Source: Echinostoma caproni
Lineage: Eukaryota; Platyhelminthes; Trematoda; Plagiorchiida; Echinostomatidae
Assembly: GCA_900618425.1 (NCBI GenBank)
Contig: UZAN01039776.1
Location: 6,274-70,273, forward strand
DNA: 64,000 bases
Direction: 5' to 3'
This document shows positions 39,601-54,600 of this stretch, one piece after another. The notes below the pieces were generated by a model that was not told the DNA's origin, did no database searches, and saw only the letters and a program-made list of their open reading frames with translations. Numbering within the stretch: the stretch's first letter is position 1; every line of letters begins with the position of its first letter. The position numbers were made by a program, and so were the translations under genes.

Positions 39601-42600
39601 ACTTCCTGTTAGAGGCGCAAACAATGCAACCCCCTTTAACTACCTCGGCATAACGTGAGAAACACATCAACCCGGTTACTACTGTCGAAGAATAAAAACG
39701 TGGCTTCATAAACCAGTCGCATATAACGATAGTACTTGGCTATCTATTTGCAGTCCAGACATACCTTCGGGGGGTGAGAGAGGGTATTCATAACGCATTC
39801 GGTCTCTAGTGCTTTTATTGGAAAAAGTATATAAACCCCGGCAGCATTAAATCTCTCTCCCTTTATTGTGGTGTACTTACAAAGCGTAGCTTATTTCAGA
39901 GCATAGTTATTCCAGAATGAAAAAAGACTCTGGGATTATTATTTGTCCGTTTAATTGACCCCAGTTTCTGCGATGAACAATGTGCTTGAGCAAATGATTC
40001 AATGATCAGTTAGAAATACTGAGAGCATATTTTACCAAATAGCTCTATGTACGCATATTTGATAGCTCAGAGCAGGCTCGTTAGGCTGTTATAAAACCAC
40101 AATTACCAATGAACAACAGGTAAATCAGATGAAAAACTGAGTTGATGAGGAAAAGGTTGGTGTATGCCCCTGAGAAAAAATGAAAATATACATATTTGGG
40201 TAAAATTTTCTTTGATTTGTTGGTTGTTGTTTAGAACACTTCCTCTCTGCGAACACACGCGCACGCACTTCAGAGGTTTTCCTTATTCCAAGGTTTGAGG
40301 CCAAAGAAAAAACACACTTGACGTGCTTCTGCTATATGAGGCAGTGGTGCACATATTGACACAAATGAAAGTAAATTTGGAACACGTTACACACGCATGT
40401 CCGGATCACCCGGGAACATGATTATATTGAGGCCTTATGTGAAACGTAATGAAATTCAAGATGTAGATACATGTGACGGGGTGAATAGCGCTCGGTATCG
40501 GTGGTGATGACAGTAACGACAGAAACAGGCACACACATATACAAAAAACACCTGACCATCAGAGAAGTGAATTTATCGTGAGCGGACAGGGCCCGACGAG
40601 GACGACGACGACGACGACGAGAAAGGTGGTGCGCAAACAAACAAACAAACCAAAATGCAATAGCCCACAATGTAAAGCAGTATTCTTATAGGGATGTGCA
40701 GCCGAACGGACAACTTACCGAAAGAAGCTGGGACGGAAACAAGGGGAATCAGCATAATGCATAGAGGACGTCAGATTTAATGAGCAAAGAGCGATATAAC
40801 GATCCAACTGATGATTTCGATAGAGAGTGTTCAGTTCTCTCTATCGCTTTGAATGGAGCTAAATTGCAACAGAATAAAAATAACCTATTTTCAAAAAGTG
40901 AACACAGTGTGTTTGTAATGAGCAGTGTTTGAATGATTGGACAAAATCTCTCAGATGCACAAGACCTGTCTCGCGGTCTTTGCCGCTCGTCATCTATATG
41001 TATCTGGTAACCCGTCGTCTAGCCACTCTTATACTTGTACTCTCGATGTAAATTAGGCAATTCAAACATCATCTGTAACTTGGGGAGTTGATTTGAGGGA
41101 TTCTGTGTCTGGTGTTGTTCGTTAGCCACGTCTCACCTCAGCGAACTAGACACCAAGGTCGATATTGTGTTCTTGTAATGAGTAATTCATGAATGACTGA
41201 ATGAAATTTCCCAGAAGTGCACGACTAGTTTTCCGATCCTCGACACTATTACCCATTACGAAAATACTGAAAATCTACCTTTGCGTCGAGTTGGTTGAGG
41301 CTAGACGTAGCTAACCAACAACACCTAAAACAGAATCATAGCAATGATTATTTCTAGGCTCGCTTGTCTTAAATCAATTTCCCGAGCTGCAAATGCGATT
41401 TGCCTCGCCTAACACAGAGTCTGTGTTCAATATCTGTTTGACGGCAATCCGTCTTGTTTTTAAATACTGTCTCACTCATTCATCCATACAATTACTCATT
41501 CACTTAATCAGAGGGACTACCCAAATGCCATTCGTAATTTGCCCTTAGGACTGAACGGGGAAGATACACGGGGATTACTCTAGGTTGTTGTGCTTAAAGA
41601 CAGAAGAGAGAAATGCACGGGTTGTTCTTAGTTCCTCCTCACAGCTATCAGCTACAATCAGATAATGGAACGTTTTATAAATGAGGTACTCTATGTGGTT
41701 GCAGATATAACCATGCTTCACTTTTTGCTGAAATGCGACAAAATTTACTATCGATTTTGCTGAACTAGAAGAATGTTTGTTTTCGAGGAGGAGGGTCGCT
41801 GAGTTTTAGAATAATTTGTCATACTACTGGGATAGCATGCTCCAAGTTCACAAAACCAGAATTGTTCGACCACCAGTTTTTGTGCAAAAGTGGATGAGAA
41901 ATCACAACTGTCCAGCAGTACGTTCAGTTACCTAGGAAGTAAAACAGAAACAGATAACAATCAAATTCATCTATTTTAATTATGCCGGTCATTAGGGGGG
42001 CTCTGTTTCACTACCGTTTTTCTAGTTTCTTGAGAGATTTTCAGACAGTTGGAACCTTCAGTCACAGAAAAGAGATAGAAAGTGGACGAAAGTGAAAAAT
42101 ATTTCATCTTTATCGCCGCTTACACATCCTCTGCAAGATTGGAAATGGCTATCGTAAATGCTTGCTTGCTCTGTTTGCCCGTTAACTTTCATGTACTACA
42201 CTTATCACAGGATAAAAAAGGTGGCATTTCATCGATTCCGACCAGCGAATATTTTATGACTCATGGCCTATCAACCAAAGTAGAGTTTGCGAATGGTATT
42301 GGATGGAACGTAATGGAACTCTAAGCCACTTTAAAAAAATGACAGAGTTATCAACAATTTCAAAACCCACGGTGGAGTTCGAGAGGAAAGTTTACGATCA
42401 AAATGACCTACGTGCTGTTTCCCTCTAGAACCCATATCTTGAGTGCCCGCTTTCGTTAATATTCGTTCTATCATAGTCAGGGCCGACAAGGTCTTCTCAG
42501 ACATCTCCCACATGTCTTCTTATGTTGCCCTACACTCAATGCTCTCTCCAACACAATTATCAGTAGGTATAATTGACATCTTCACTTCCAGCCCCATCCA

Positions 42601-45600
42601 TGTTTTGCAGATGATCCCGTCCTTGATCGCTCCATGAACGGCATCTGCCGAAACGAGTTACACATCTGGTCATCAATGATCTTTGATCTTGACCGAGCAT
42701 CAGTCTGGAGTTGACCCAATACACCTTCCAAACTGCTTGTCTGTCTACCTTTCTTAAAGATGATACCCAGTGCACCCCACCCTCTTTCAGTTCCATATCA
42801 AACTGTGTTTCTCCTATGGTTTTATTTATCCTTATCTTGCTCTTGCACTGCATGTACAATAGACATCACCTCAGGTGCATCCAAAGGTATTTATTTCCAT
42901 TTCATTCCAGAAGATTTGTCGCACTTTCCTAACTCATCGGTTTCCACAATTACCAACTAAGCCTGAGTCTTACTCCTTTGTAGTTGGGCATCGACAACTT
43001 CCCTGTTTCTTCTTCATCCTGTTCAACATAACGGTATCCGCATTATCGCTGAGTATCCCTCGGCATTCCCTAGCTGATCGTCGCTTCACTATTACCTGCT
43101 TTTTGCTCGCAGAAAAGTGTCTGCGGTTACAGTTTTCCGTCCTTTTACTTTTCCAATCCACAGATCGGAGGTCACTTATCCGTTCCATATCATGAGCATG
43201 TCATGAGCTTTCTTTTGCATGTTCACTGTAATTTTTCAGATCAATATGAAGTTCTTTCTCTCCTTTCTCTCTCACAGTCCTAGCGTTTTGATCGCGGATT
43301 CGATAAACCGGTTTTGAAACGAATATTTCAAATCACGCATTATTTGGTAAACCTAGATTTTAGATTATGATATTTTTCATGTAATCACAAACCGATTTAT
43401 TCAGCCGGAGTATATGGTGTGGAATGGACGTAAATCACTACTCTCCAATGCGGTAAGACATGTGTACCTAAATGCAACTCATGAATGGACCCACTTGAAG
43501 GTTATTACTAATTAAGATGTATGTATTTGAACAATTAGAGCACTCTGTACCACCCAGTTAAGAACACTTTAGAAACTCAAATCGAATTAAAACCCACTAT
43601 CGTCTTTATCCGAAAACTTAGCAGGCTATGCATTTGACCAGCACAGGATTTCGGAACCAAAAGTAAATATTATACGGAGTCATCAAGAGCAAATGTCACC
43701 GTTTCCGATCAAACGAAACAACCGTGTAGCCCTAAATGAAAGGAAACACTGTAGCAGAGATTGCGTCTGTCCCGGTGTTTGAATCCCGACTGAGCTGCCA
43801 AACGCTTTCGAACTTGTATTGATCTATAATATAAAACTTGTCATTGAGAGAAATATCATAGAACAGTTCAAGTTGGAGAGAAAAATTCTTTGTTTAGAAA
43901 ACTTAATTATTTTTAGTCCTTTGATCAGAGCTTTGAAAATGCCACACACCCACACACATGCACATGAACACAAACTGACAGTGGTGTTTCCGGGAATAAA
44001 TTACCTGTCTTGATCATGGTATGCGGGCAGTTCATCTGTGGCGACTGTGTCCGAGAAGTGGGCATGAATCTGATTCAGGGTAGGCGGATGCGATTCATTG
44101 TGGTGAATGTTAGTTAGCGATGATATGGGAAGATTCGGAGAGGATTTCTCATTGCCCGATCGATTGTATATGGGCACTGATTCCGCGGGGGCGATGGGTG
44201 TCTTTGGAAAGAATTAAAACCATCGTTGAGTTACGGAAGAGGACGAAATGTGACAAAAAATTAACACACACACACACACGCTTTCCTCAACTGAACGCTC
44301 TAGATCCACGCGACTAAAATGATCTCTCCATATGCCAGTTGCAGTATCAAGTCACAATCTATGGTAAAACAAGGATATCCGATCAGAGTGCTTAGGTTTA
44401 ATCGGAACACATGTTTAGTGCAATGTTTCAGGTAAAAAAAAATCGATCAAAGATGTCCCTGAGCAAATACGATTTGTTTATATTATTCGTAATATTAATG
44501 ACGGCTTAGTTTATGATAAACTGTGATAGTGAACCAGTTCAAAATTTTTGTACCTCATCTTCTTTGAATGTACGGAACTAACAGCACGCGATGCAGCACG
44601 CATTTTCGTTAGTGTCCAGAAATAAAATCGCTGTAAAACCCAGTGCATTATTGTTCATATCAGACAATTTCAGTCAGGTTTAAATAAACAAAAGAAGGGC
44701 TGTTCATAAATAGCGTCACTTCATTCGCGCTGAATCATTGATGACTGGCTGGACTTCTGTGGAGCTAAAAGGTGCCCGAGCTGCTGTTCCAAGTACATAA
44801 TTTCTATTGCGAGGTTGACACGAACTGGTGGTACAAAGCGGGCATGAAAGAGGGAGAATCTTTCTAAAAAACAATGCATTGAGTCTTAATGCTAATTGCG
44901 AACAGTGCACACACTTGTCATTATAGCCACCACGGCTACTTCTCTGTTTGTCATAAAGACGGATCAGGATCAGAGGTTGCTATTTCTCATTTAACTCACA
45001 ATTACTTGTGAATAGTTGTTATTACTGCTACCCAAACAAACCGTTGCAGATTGGTCAGCTGTGACGGAAAATGAATAAATAGGATAGAGATGGTGAAGTA
45101 TCATGATGAATGATCTCTCAAGTGTCCCATACCCCTAACTGACCACTGTCACGTTCAAATCCGAAACGGTTAAAAACAAACTATTGGTGCTGTGCCGGAA
45201 TTCATCTCCAGGGGAAGACAAATTACAAGTATGAAATAATTGCCCATTTATACTAGATAATGTTCGATAGGACGAAGATCCCTCAATCCTGGAAACACAG
45301 CATTATTTCGCCTATTTACAAAGGTGGTTGTAGAAGTGATCCTGCGAACTACCGTCCAGTTACACTTATTCCTGCTCTGTCAAACATAATGGAATCAATT
45401 GTTGATGATTCTCTGATGGATCATTTCGAGAAGTATAAAATACTTTCGCCGGCCCAACACGGGTTTCGAAGGAAACGCTCATGCACCACAAACCTGCTAC
45501 TTACACGAGATGAATGGACAAGATCAGTCGACGCAGGATAGGCAGCAAACGTGGTATAGTTAGACTTCTCCAAAGCCTTTGACAGGGTTAACCACCATAC

Positions 45601-48600
45601 ATTGCTGCGAAAGCTCCATAATTACGGTGTCCGAGGACTGCTACTTGACTGGATTGAGGAATTTCTTCGACAACATACCATATCGGCTCGAGGTAATGGT
45701 TCTCTGTTGGGACCGATTGAGGCTGTCTATGGAGTTCCACAATAATCCGTACTCGGTCCGTACCTTCCCTAGCATTCATAAACGACCTACTAGATATTGT
45801 TGGAGAAAAGGCATTATTATTCACTGGTGACGTCAAAACATGGAGGACGGTGAAATATCCTGAAGATTATGAAACCTCACAGGAAACTCTCGACGCAGCT
45901 TATCGATGGTCCATCATTAATGACATCGAAGTCAAGGTTGAAAACATGCAAGGTTGTATCGCTGCGCTACAAGGGTCGCTTCCCATACTTACTTGGAACT
46001 CAGCCATTGCCGCGTTCTCCAAACGAAAAGGACCTGGGAGTTACCGCTCATGAGGATCTAGGATATTCCACACAGTGCGCAAAAGCGTCTTCAAAGGCTC
46101 TAAAACACGTTGGATTGCTAAAAGGTGTCTTTGGATCATTCGAAACAGACCTATTGCCCCGTTTATTATCAGCATACATTAGACCACACACCTAGTATGC
46201 TATACAAGCTTAGAATCCATGGCTGATTCGCGACCAAACGGCCCTTGAACGTCCGCAGAGAACAGCAACCAAAATGGTCAAAGGGTTGCAATCTAGGACC
46301 TACGGTGAAAGACTGCGAATTCTTGGACTCTATTCGTCTGAATACCGTCGAATACGGGGAGGTGTGATCCTCGTTTATCAGATATTACATCAACCTAAAC
46401 AGCCGTTTAGTTTAGGAATGGTCACCTCCGAAGAAAATCCATTTAAACGTCTGCTTCAAAAGAGCCGGGTCAACTGCAGGCGTCATTCTTTCAGCCTCAG
46501 AGTTTGTAACACTTGGAACTCTCTTACACTTCAAGCTGTTTGTGCACCAACCATCGATTCATTCAAGTCATAACTGGATGAAGCAATGAACCACCTAACT
46601 TTTCAGTGCTCATTATTGAACGTCAGAATTTGCTATTCAATTGTACTACCAACCGAACCCGGTGTGTACAGACCCTATGGGATTAAATAAGCATTAGCTT
46701 TGTAATTGATCCACAATAAAAATTTGAATTTGGATTCGGGTTACAGTTGTTATCATTGGCGGGTTTCTAGTTTCAAGTGTCGGATGTCGATTTTCGTCAT
46801 ATCCAAAATAAATGTGTGGAAAATTTCTTTCCCTTCTGCATGAATTACAAGACCATCCTTGAAGAGCCTATGTAGTTCACTTTTTCAAGTTCTCTGGATT
46901 GCGTCACTGGTTCCCGTTTCTAGAGGCTTACATTTATTTTGTCACAAGAAGCGGTTATAAAATATCCGTTAGCTTTTCAAGATAACCATCAAAATTAGGT
47001 TCAACTAAAGAATTCTCAAAGTGCAACCACCCAATAGCATTTTCCAAGAGATTTTAAGCAAACAACCATACTCTCGAAAGACCGTTGTACACAGATTTTT
47101 GGATTGTTGGCGCTATTTCGGATCCGTGAGCACATACCTTTGCACATTCAAACAATAATTGTGCATGTAAATCACAATCTATCGATCGACAGAATATGCT
47201 GTCTTCAATTGGTCACTGCTGAGTTGGCAGAGCGAGGGAATTTATGATCATTAATCAATAATTGTACCTGATTTCGTGGCTCCTTTACCGTTTCTTTGTG
47301 ACCATTCACAGATAATTCGATTTCACGGCACCGGCGTATTAGTCGCAATTCGTTGTGAACAAAAGCAGTCAGCTCACGTTCCGCCTCTTCAACCGAACTA
47401 AATTCAAACAGAAACTGGAAGTAGGGTAACATAATTAATTACCATATTGTTGACTTTATGTATGTATGTGTTTGGGTTGAGGATTGAATGGGATGTACAC
47501 ATTGGAATTAATCAATGCATTTTACGAACGGAATTTTATTGTTCCTAGGAGAATGGCTCTATTCGCTGAGAGGAAGTAACACGTATTTTTCAACTACATG
47601 ACAGTTCAAGATTAACTGTGTCTCATTTCAATAATACATTTCTTTCCCAAACCCCTATGGTTCAATTTATTATTCCCAACCCTTAAAACAGATATGAGAT
47701 ATGAATAATTGTATGGGGAAATTTGATTTCATCTCGTAGAAGAATCTGCTGCATAACAAACGAAGGAGACGCCCACAAGAAGTCAGAGATGCAGCACTGT
47801 ACGACTGTTATTCGATGGCCATCGATTGAACGGAGAAGTAAATTAACCACCAATCACGTTCAGACTGTTTCTGGCGGACGGCGGACGGCTGATATCAGAC
47901 AATATTAATGCGATTGCAAACAGCGATTTCGCTATAGCCCCTGTGGTGTTAACACATCAGTTTATCTGATAACCTGCATGCTGGTTGAATGATAAAAAAC
48001 ATTGGGACCTTAAGTTTACGAGTTCAGTCCTCAAAAGGACTCAATGAATTCCTTCAATCAGCAGGATTTAAACTAATTTATAATGCTTCCATTCTTTTCA
48101 TTTTACATCTCATTTGCTTATCGCGCGGCAGATTCATCTCCAGGAACGGCATTTCACTAGCGACGGGGTCCTGTAAATTAAGATCTTAATGTTTTTTATT
48201 AAAAACATTTTACTTCCTTTTACTGAATATATAAAGATACAATTTTCAGGACGGGGGAAGCGGCCAATCACTACACAATACACAAATAAGGAAAATTAGG
48301 CGGTGGTGGTGGGATTCAAACACTCGTCCTCCTGGGTGATAATTGGTGACGTTACCACTGTTACCACTGTGACGTTACCGTTGTCTGATATTTACACCGA
48401 AGACTGATTGATGGTAGATGAGGTACGCTGAGATCGCTCTGACGAATACCACAGGAATGTCACGATTGAAAAAAATGAATTACTGTATTCGGAACTAGTT
48501 GCAATAACCTCCAGCTACACTTTAGATTAACACGAATCTATGTAAAAAATTTTCTTGTTGCGTTTATTTGAACAAAATGACCAAATACTCAAACGATTTG

Positions 48601-51600
48601 AGCGGAATATTTTCCACGTTTAATTGAGTTTGAGCACGAATTCAGTGATAGGTGAAACAATGTGCATACTTCAACGGAATGCAATGCGGGAGCTTATCCT
48701 TTGAATTACCTGAAAATAGATGGTGAAAAAAGAGGGTGGTGGTGGTGTTTGAAAGTCATGTGACGGAAAATGAAAGAAAGTAAGTTGATGGAAAAGTGCA
48801 AGGATATGACAGATGGACACATGAGAGAGAGAAATGGTCGTTGCCTTGGGCAACATCATTGTCTTTGATGCGAATTGGTTCGAGATAGGGGTTACAACAT
48901 ACACACGAAAGAACACACACGCGGAGAGAGAGAGACACACACACAAACGAGTAGCCAAACACATTTAGATTCATCTGATGAGAATCGGGAGTTTGGAAAA
49001 ACGATGAGAACACAAATACAAACAACATGCTTGAACTTTGGAAGGTTGAACAAGACGCAGTAATGTAATGATGTATTGAGAGCCAACATTTTAGTTTGGA
49101 AAATGTGTAACTAGACTGTTTAAAAGGTTACTTCTGATGTAGATACCACTCTGTTCGCCTTTTCCAGCTTTAATTTTTATGAGGAAAGGACATTCTAGGT
49201 GGAAAACTGGTCTCCGTCAATGAAATGATCCGCGGACCCATATGCAACAATTAACTGACTTTTGTGAATACTTAACTGATTCTAGCCTTTAAATTCACTT
49301 GAAACGATTGTGTGGGACGTAGATATTATCAGGCTAGATTAACTCAGGTACCTTCTAATCAGTGAATATAGCATTAAGAACGGTAGCATTCACAACAACG
49401 ATTTCACGTCATTAAAAAGAATCTACATCGAAATAATATTAACACCAATATCTGTTGTATGTAACTTTATATTTGATTTCAGTAAAATGTTGCACCAACC
49501 GCGGTTTGATTATTTTACGCACCAAAGCAAAAGGTATTCACAAGTATATCAAGGGTTGTCAAAGTTGAATAATTGGATGAGTCTATTTGGCCATAACTTC
49601 AAAACTTATAAACCCATCGAGACCCAAATGCCTCAGACATATTTGAGCTATCCAAAAACATTACCTTATTAAATCCGGCCTCGAATGTAGAATTGACCAG
49701 GGCACCCAGTTTGTCAGAACTTCTCGAAAAATGGTATATCGTCCAGTTTCAATACGTGTTTGGATCGTGAGTATTTTTATAATTTCAATAGAAATGGGGA
49801 AAAATAGAATAAAATTGTAGTTAAGGCTGATGAGAGGAGAAAAAGGGCAATCAGAAGTGTTTAAAATGAGTGAAGGAAATTAGCGTGAATACCTTTGTGC
49901 ACGAAAATCCCACCAAAATGGGAAATTTATTTTGAATGGAATTCAGTATTTCCCAGATGACTCATGATATTAACTGTTAGGAGAAATGTAAATCTGTTTG
50001 ATGATAAGTAAATGCATCAACGTATTTGTAAATAAATTAATCAAAACTACTTCACCTTGATTAAAGGAAATTCAAAAGAAAATTGTTTGCAAACACCATC
50101 AAACATGATCTCATCGTTTAATAAGCAAGTGGTATCAATTTTCCACTTAAAAAGAATGATACAGACTTGCCACACGGCTTTGTACCATGTGCTAACTACA
50201 AGGCAGCAGCGCGTTGGTGAATGTTTGACGGTAGCACCTAAGGACCTAGTGCATGCCGCCGTTCGATTAAAGTAGAATCAAATCATTGTTAGTATAAAAC
50301 ACACCTTAACTGTGAAATCGTAAAGTACTTCTAATCTTCATATTAGTGAAAACTATCTTTAAATGTCACGCACTGTCTCATAGAGGTTTCGGCATCGGTG
50401 ACCCTCGACCTATTTTAGCTCTCCTGTTTGGTGGCTGCCGTGTGCCTCAGTTTCTTGGAACAACCAGGAACAGTTGGGTGCCGGAAACCGAATAGGTAAA
50501 GAATACCACAAGAGACAAGACAGTCTACCAGCTCAGCAATGTTACCCTGTCAAATGCCCCTTGCGCACATACATTATTAATTTTTCTTCTTGAAATCGAG
50601 AAATTCCGACCCGGGTAGTTCCGTTCTTTTGCGATTAACCGATATCCAATTGTTCTAGTAGTATATATAGATAAATGCATTTAATAGAAATTGGAGACCA
50701 CACTGTGTGCCAAACAAACCACGGCACAATAATATTTGTAAAAAGGATAAGAGTTCCATATGCCAGTAGTTTCTAGTCCGTTGCAATTCGTTGGGTTTGC
50801 AATCATAGATTTGTCGTCGATTATCCATACATGTTTGCAAAAATGATGTACTGCACTCGAAGGCAATGATGGCAATGTGTCCAGATGCTATACAAAATGG
50901 TAGCCATTGAATGACACCGATCAATGCGTTTTTCATATTTACCCGGGTCAAGTTCTATCCCTAGTTTTCATTCATCTGTACGCGCTAACCGAATGACTAG
51001 AAAACGCTTTCGAACGGCTCTTTTTACTTAAGCATAACTAATTGAAACAGAATATCTCGGGGCGTTTACGGCCAATAGATGAAAGGATTCTTTCAGAAAC
51101 GATCATTTCGTTATGTCTGAATTGTTCACCGCGAAGATCGTGTATGGTATCGAATAATCTATCATGATAAAGGTCGATCAACTTCGCCATCAAAACGCCA
51201 GTCCGGTGTTCAGTATACCTGATTTAGGAAACTGAGTCCTTTTTCACGAATGATCACAACGAGTTTGGGCTGAACACCAAAAACAAACAGAGATTTGTAG
51301 TGTCAAATCACACATGCTCTTAAACTCATTCATCCATAATTCAAAGTACGTCAACACGTTGTTGATCAATCACTACTATTACCACTTCGGTGGCCCTGTC
51401 CGGTGTAAAGCTGTGCCTACCGGATCGATAGTTTCCAGTGATACGTCAGCTGAGCGTAGAAAACATTGTGTCCGTTTGTTTGTACATATATTCTGTTTAG
51501 AGTTCACAAATACGTGCCAAAGACATAAACTTCCGGTATCCACTTCTTCAACCACGCCCTCGCTCTTCGTTTCTATTCCCCCCTCTCCCTCGCGGCTCGT

Positions 51601-54600
51601 CGTCGGCCCCCACAAGTCAACGAACGGTCAGGTCAGCTCTTTGAGAGCGTGCACATGTGTATACTTGTGATCGAGCAGGCGAGCGAGTAAATGTAAACAG
51701 CTGACGCAGAGGCAGTCCTGGAGCCCCGGTCCAGCACGCCGGATTCTGATGTTCCGTATCCATGCGGAATGGATAGGCTAAATGCGCTGACTATGGAAAA
51801 CCGCAGGGTGCAAGTGACGAGATTACACAGTTCACAAGTAATTCAAGTCCGAATATTCTCTCCTCCCACTCTATCTCTCGCAAAGTTGCTTGGCATTGTA
51901 TTATTGAACTGGCTTCATTTAACTTCCATGTATTCCTACACCGGTTTTCACTGATTGGACAAATGTCTAGGGGATACGTTCAAGAAAATTAGTGAATAAG
52001 AATTCCCTGAATGTGAAAAAGCTACTGAAGAGGTAAAAACGAGTAATGAAGGCTTCACTTTGAATAGGGATTAAATTTCGATGTATTTAGAGCACAGAGG
52101 ACAGATGTATCGCGCTAAACCGTATTCAGACGGCGAGAAGCAATCTGTCGACCTGATTTGATGTAGTCAAGCTAAAATCCTACCTGCAGGATTTTGTATT
52201 CGGTTTCTCAATTTGGGTCCATGCAATCCTGAATCTGCTTACACTCAACAAGAACAAAACAAATGTCTTCATCATCCCAACTTTTCAGTCCACATTTTAT
52301 TGACAATAGTAATAATGTACAGTTTAATAGTTTGTAGTAGAGTTCAAAGATTTTATGTGAGAATTACCTACAAGCTCATGCGTCTCATGTTCGATAGACT
52401 ATTTTGACAAACTAGTCGTTTTTGAAAAATGAGAAATTCCATAAACAATTCCGGGTATAGCGATATCACATGATATAGCCTTATTCCTCTATATGATGCA
52501 TTCACTCATAGTGTCACTTCATGTCAGCGCTTCATGAAGTCTGCGCTTAAATGATCCAATAGTTTTCACACGAACGACGTAAAATGGGAGAGCGTTCCAA
52601 TGGAGCAGAGAAATGTCACCAATACTCCAACTAACCTTTCTAAAGAATCAACTTAAAAGGATGAACCTTGAGTTGGATGGTGATTGACAACGTTGGCTGC
52701 GAAAGACTTAAATGATTTGGATTCTCTATCATGATATATCAAATAATAGAGATCCCAAATTAATATTAAAATTTTAAAACAAAGTTTCCTGAAATTCGGC
52801 AATAGCGAATGGAATACAGTGCCAGTGGTTGTAATCTGTTCACGTGGATATGAGAATAAAACTCTTGGGATATCAGGTGCTCATCATCTGTGGACAATCC
52901 AGAATGTTACAATCATTTGTTACCAAAGGCACCAGATTTGGATGGTGAACTCTGTACAAAACTGAATGTACGCTGATTGCAGGCATACGAACAGTGATGA
53001 TTCAAGCCGATCAAAGATACATTTGAGGAACCGGACACTCCTTATAGCTATAAACATCGCTCAGGTGCACTTNNNNNNNNNNNNNNNNNNNNNNNNNNNN
53101 NNNNNNNNNNNNNNNNNNNNNNNNNNNNNNNNNNNNNNNNNNNNNNNNNNNNNNNNNNNNNNNNNNNNNNNNNNNNNNNNNNNNNNNNNNNNNNNNNNNN
53201 NNNNNNNNNNNNNNNNNNNNNNNNNNNNNNNNNNNNNNNNNNNNNNNNNNNNNNNNNNNNNNNNNNNNNNNNNNNNNNNNNNNNNNNNNNNNNNNNNNNN
53301 NNNNNNNNNNNNNNNNNNNNNNNNNNNNNNNNNNNNNNNNNNNNNNNNNNNNNNNNNNNNNNNNNNNNNNNNNNNNNNNNNNNNNNNNNNNNNNNNNNNN
53401 NNNNNNNNNNNNNNNNNNNNNNNNNNNNNNNNNNNNNNNNNNNNNNNNNNNNNNNNNNNNNNNNNNNNNNNNNNNNNNNNNNNNNNNNNNNNNNNNNNNN
53501 NNNNNNNNNNNNNNNNNNNNNNNNNNNNNNNNNNNNNNTGCACTTGATTGAACACCTTAAGTCCTGTTTAACAATAATGCCTTCCTTCTCAGTTGAAACA
53601 TGGAGAAGTTGTTAAATTTCGCGGAAATACGGAAGTCAACCTAAAACAGTGAAGATTGGATGTTAAATTTTAAAAAATCCTGAATCAGGTGTCGGCCTTC
53701 GGGGGCAATTTATGAGCTACTATGAGCGCATCCTGGATTCCTTGTTAGTCATCAGATTGAATCACTGTATTATTGATTTTGGCATCGTCTGCTAACAGTT
53801 TTGCTTTTGTTCCTAGGTTATTCAATAGACCAATACAAATGTGAGGAAAAGTTGGGGGACCAAATACGGATTGGTAATCCATCCCGCGTTCAACATCAAA
53901 TGAATCGGATAGCGAATCGGAAACCCGAAATTATACAGTCCCTCACCGGAGAAACGCTTCAATCCAGTCACCCACCTGACTGCAGTGACAAAATCAGAAA
54001 GCCTAAAACAGAATAACTACAGTGTCATTTACTATGATAGGCCACTTTGTGTAAATGCTGCTATACGAGCCTTAGGAAAACAGCCCATAAGCAATTGGTT
54101 TGTTTGGCGAGCAACGTAAGTGCATTTTTGTGTTCTGTATGAATTATAAAAGCGTGACCAGGTAATAATCATCATCATTGGTTTAAGGGTTGTTTTTAAC
54201 TAAGGGGAGGCAATTATAATGGTTCCATTAATTTTGCGGCTTTGAAATATCCTGAATTGTTTCGATGGTATTGGCCATTCATTCAAAATGTCACAGTTTG
54301 AGCCCCATCACTTTACCCTAATCTAACATTTCAATTTACTGTGGTAACTTTTGATATCTATCGAATGAACGGATGGAAGAATTGTAATATAAATGATATC
54401 GGGAAAATTTCTGTGCGCCGGACATCAACCAATGATGGCCCTGACACTCATTTTCATAATGACTCGTGAATTTACTCGGAAACCAATGTGGTCCCATGGT
54501 CAACGTCTGGTAATCGAATTAGCACTGGTATCTCCTATACCCAGAAATGGGGCTGCCTCAGAGAATTTAGTGTTCCCGGAATCTAGTAAAAAGCTGCTAG

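Larger units (their letters stand above)
40839..44004 (-). other. intron between PDE8 exons 7 and 8
   Basis: About 3.2 kb. It contains direct and inverted copies of family C (40.9-41.5 kb) and a stretch at 42.35-43.2 kb with several overlapping open frames on both strands that suggests a decayed element, not identified. A tRNA-like B box (TGTTTGAATCCCGAC) lies near 43,777. Confidence 0.5.

Noticed and set aside
39130..39624. 164-codon minus-strand frame
   Set aside because: It is low-complexity in parts (His/Thr/Arg repeats over GTGCG-type simple sequence), with no homology. The PDE8 micro-exon in this interval uses another frame.
42330..43200. Cluster of overlapping open frames on both strands
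   Set aside because: It looks like a decayed element, but no reverse transcriptase, transposase or integrase motif could be read in any frame.
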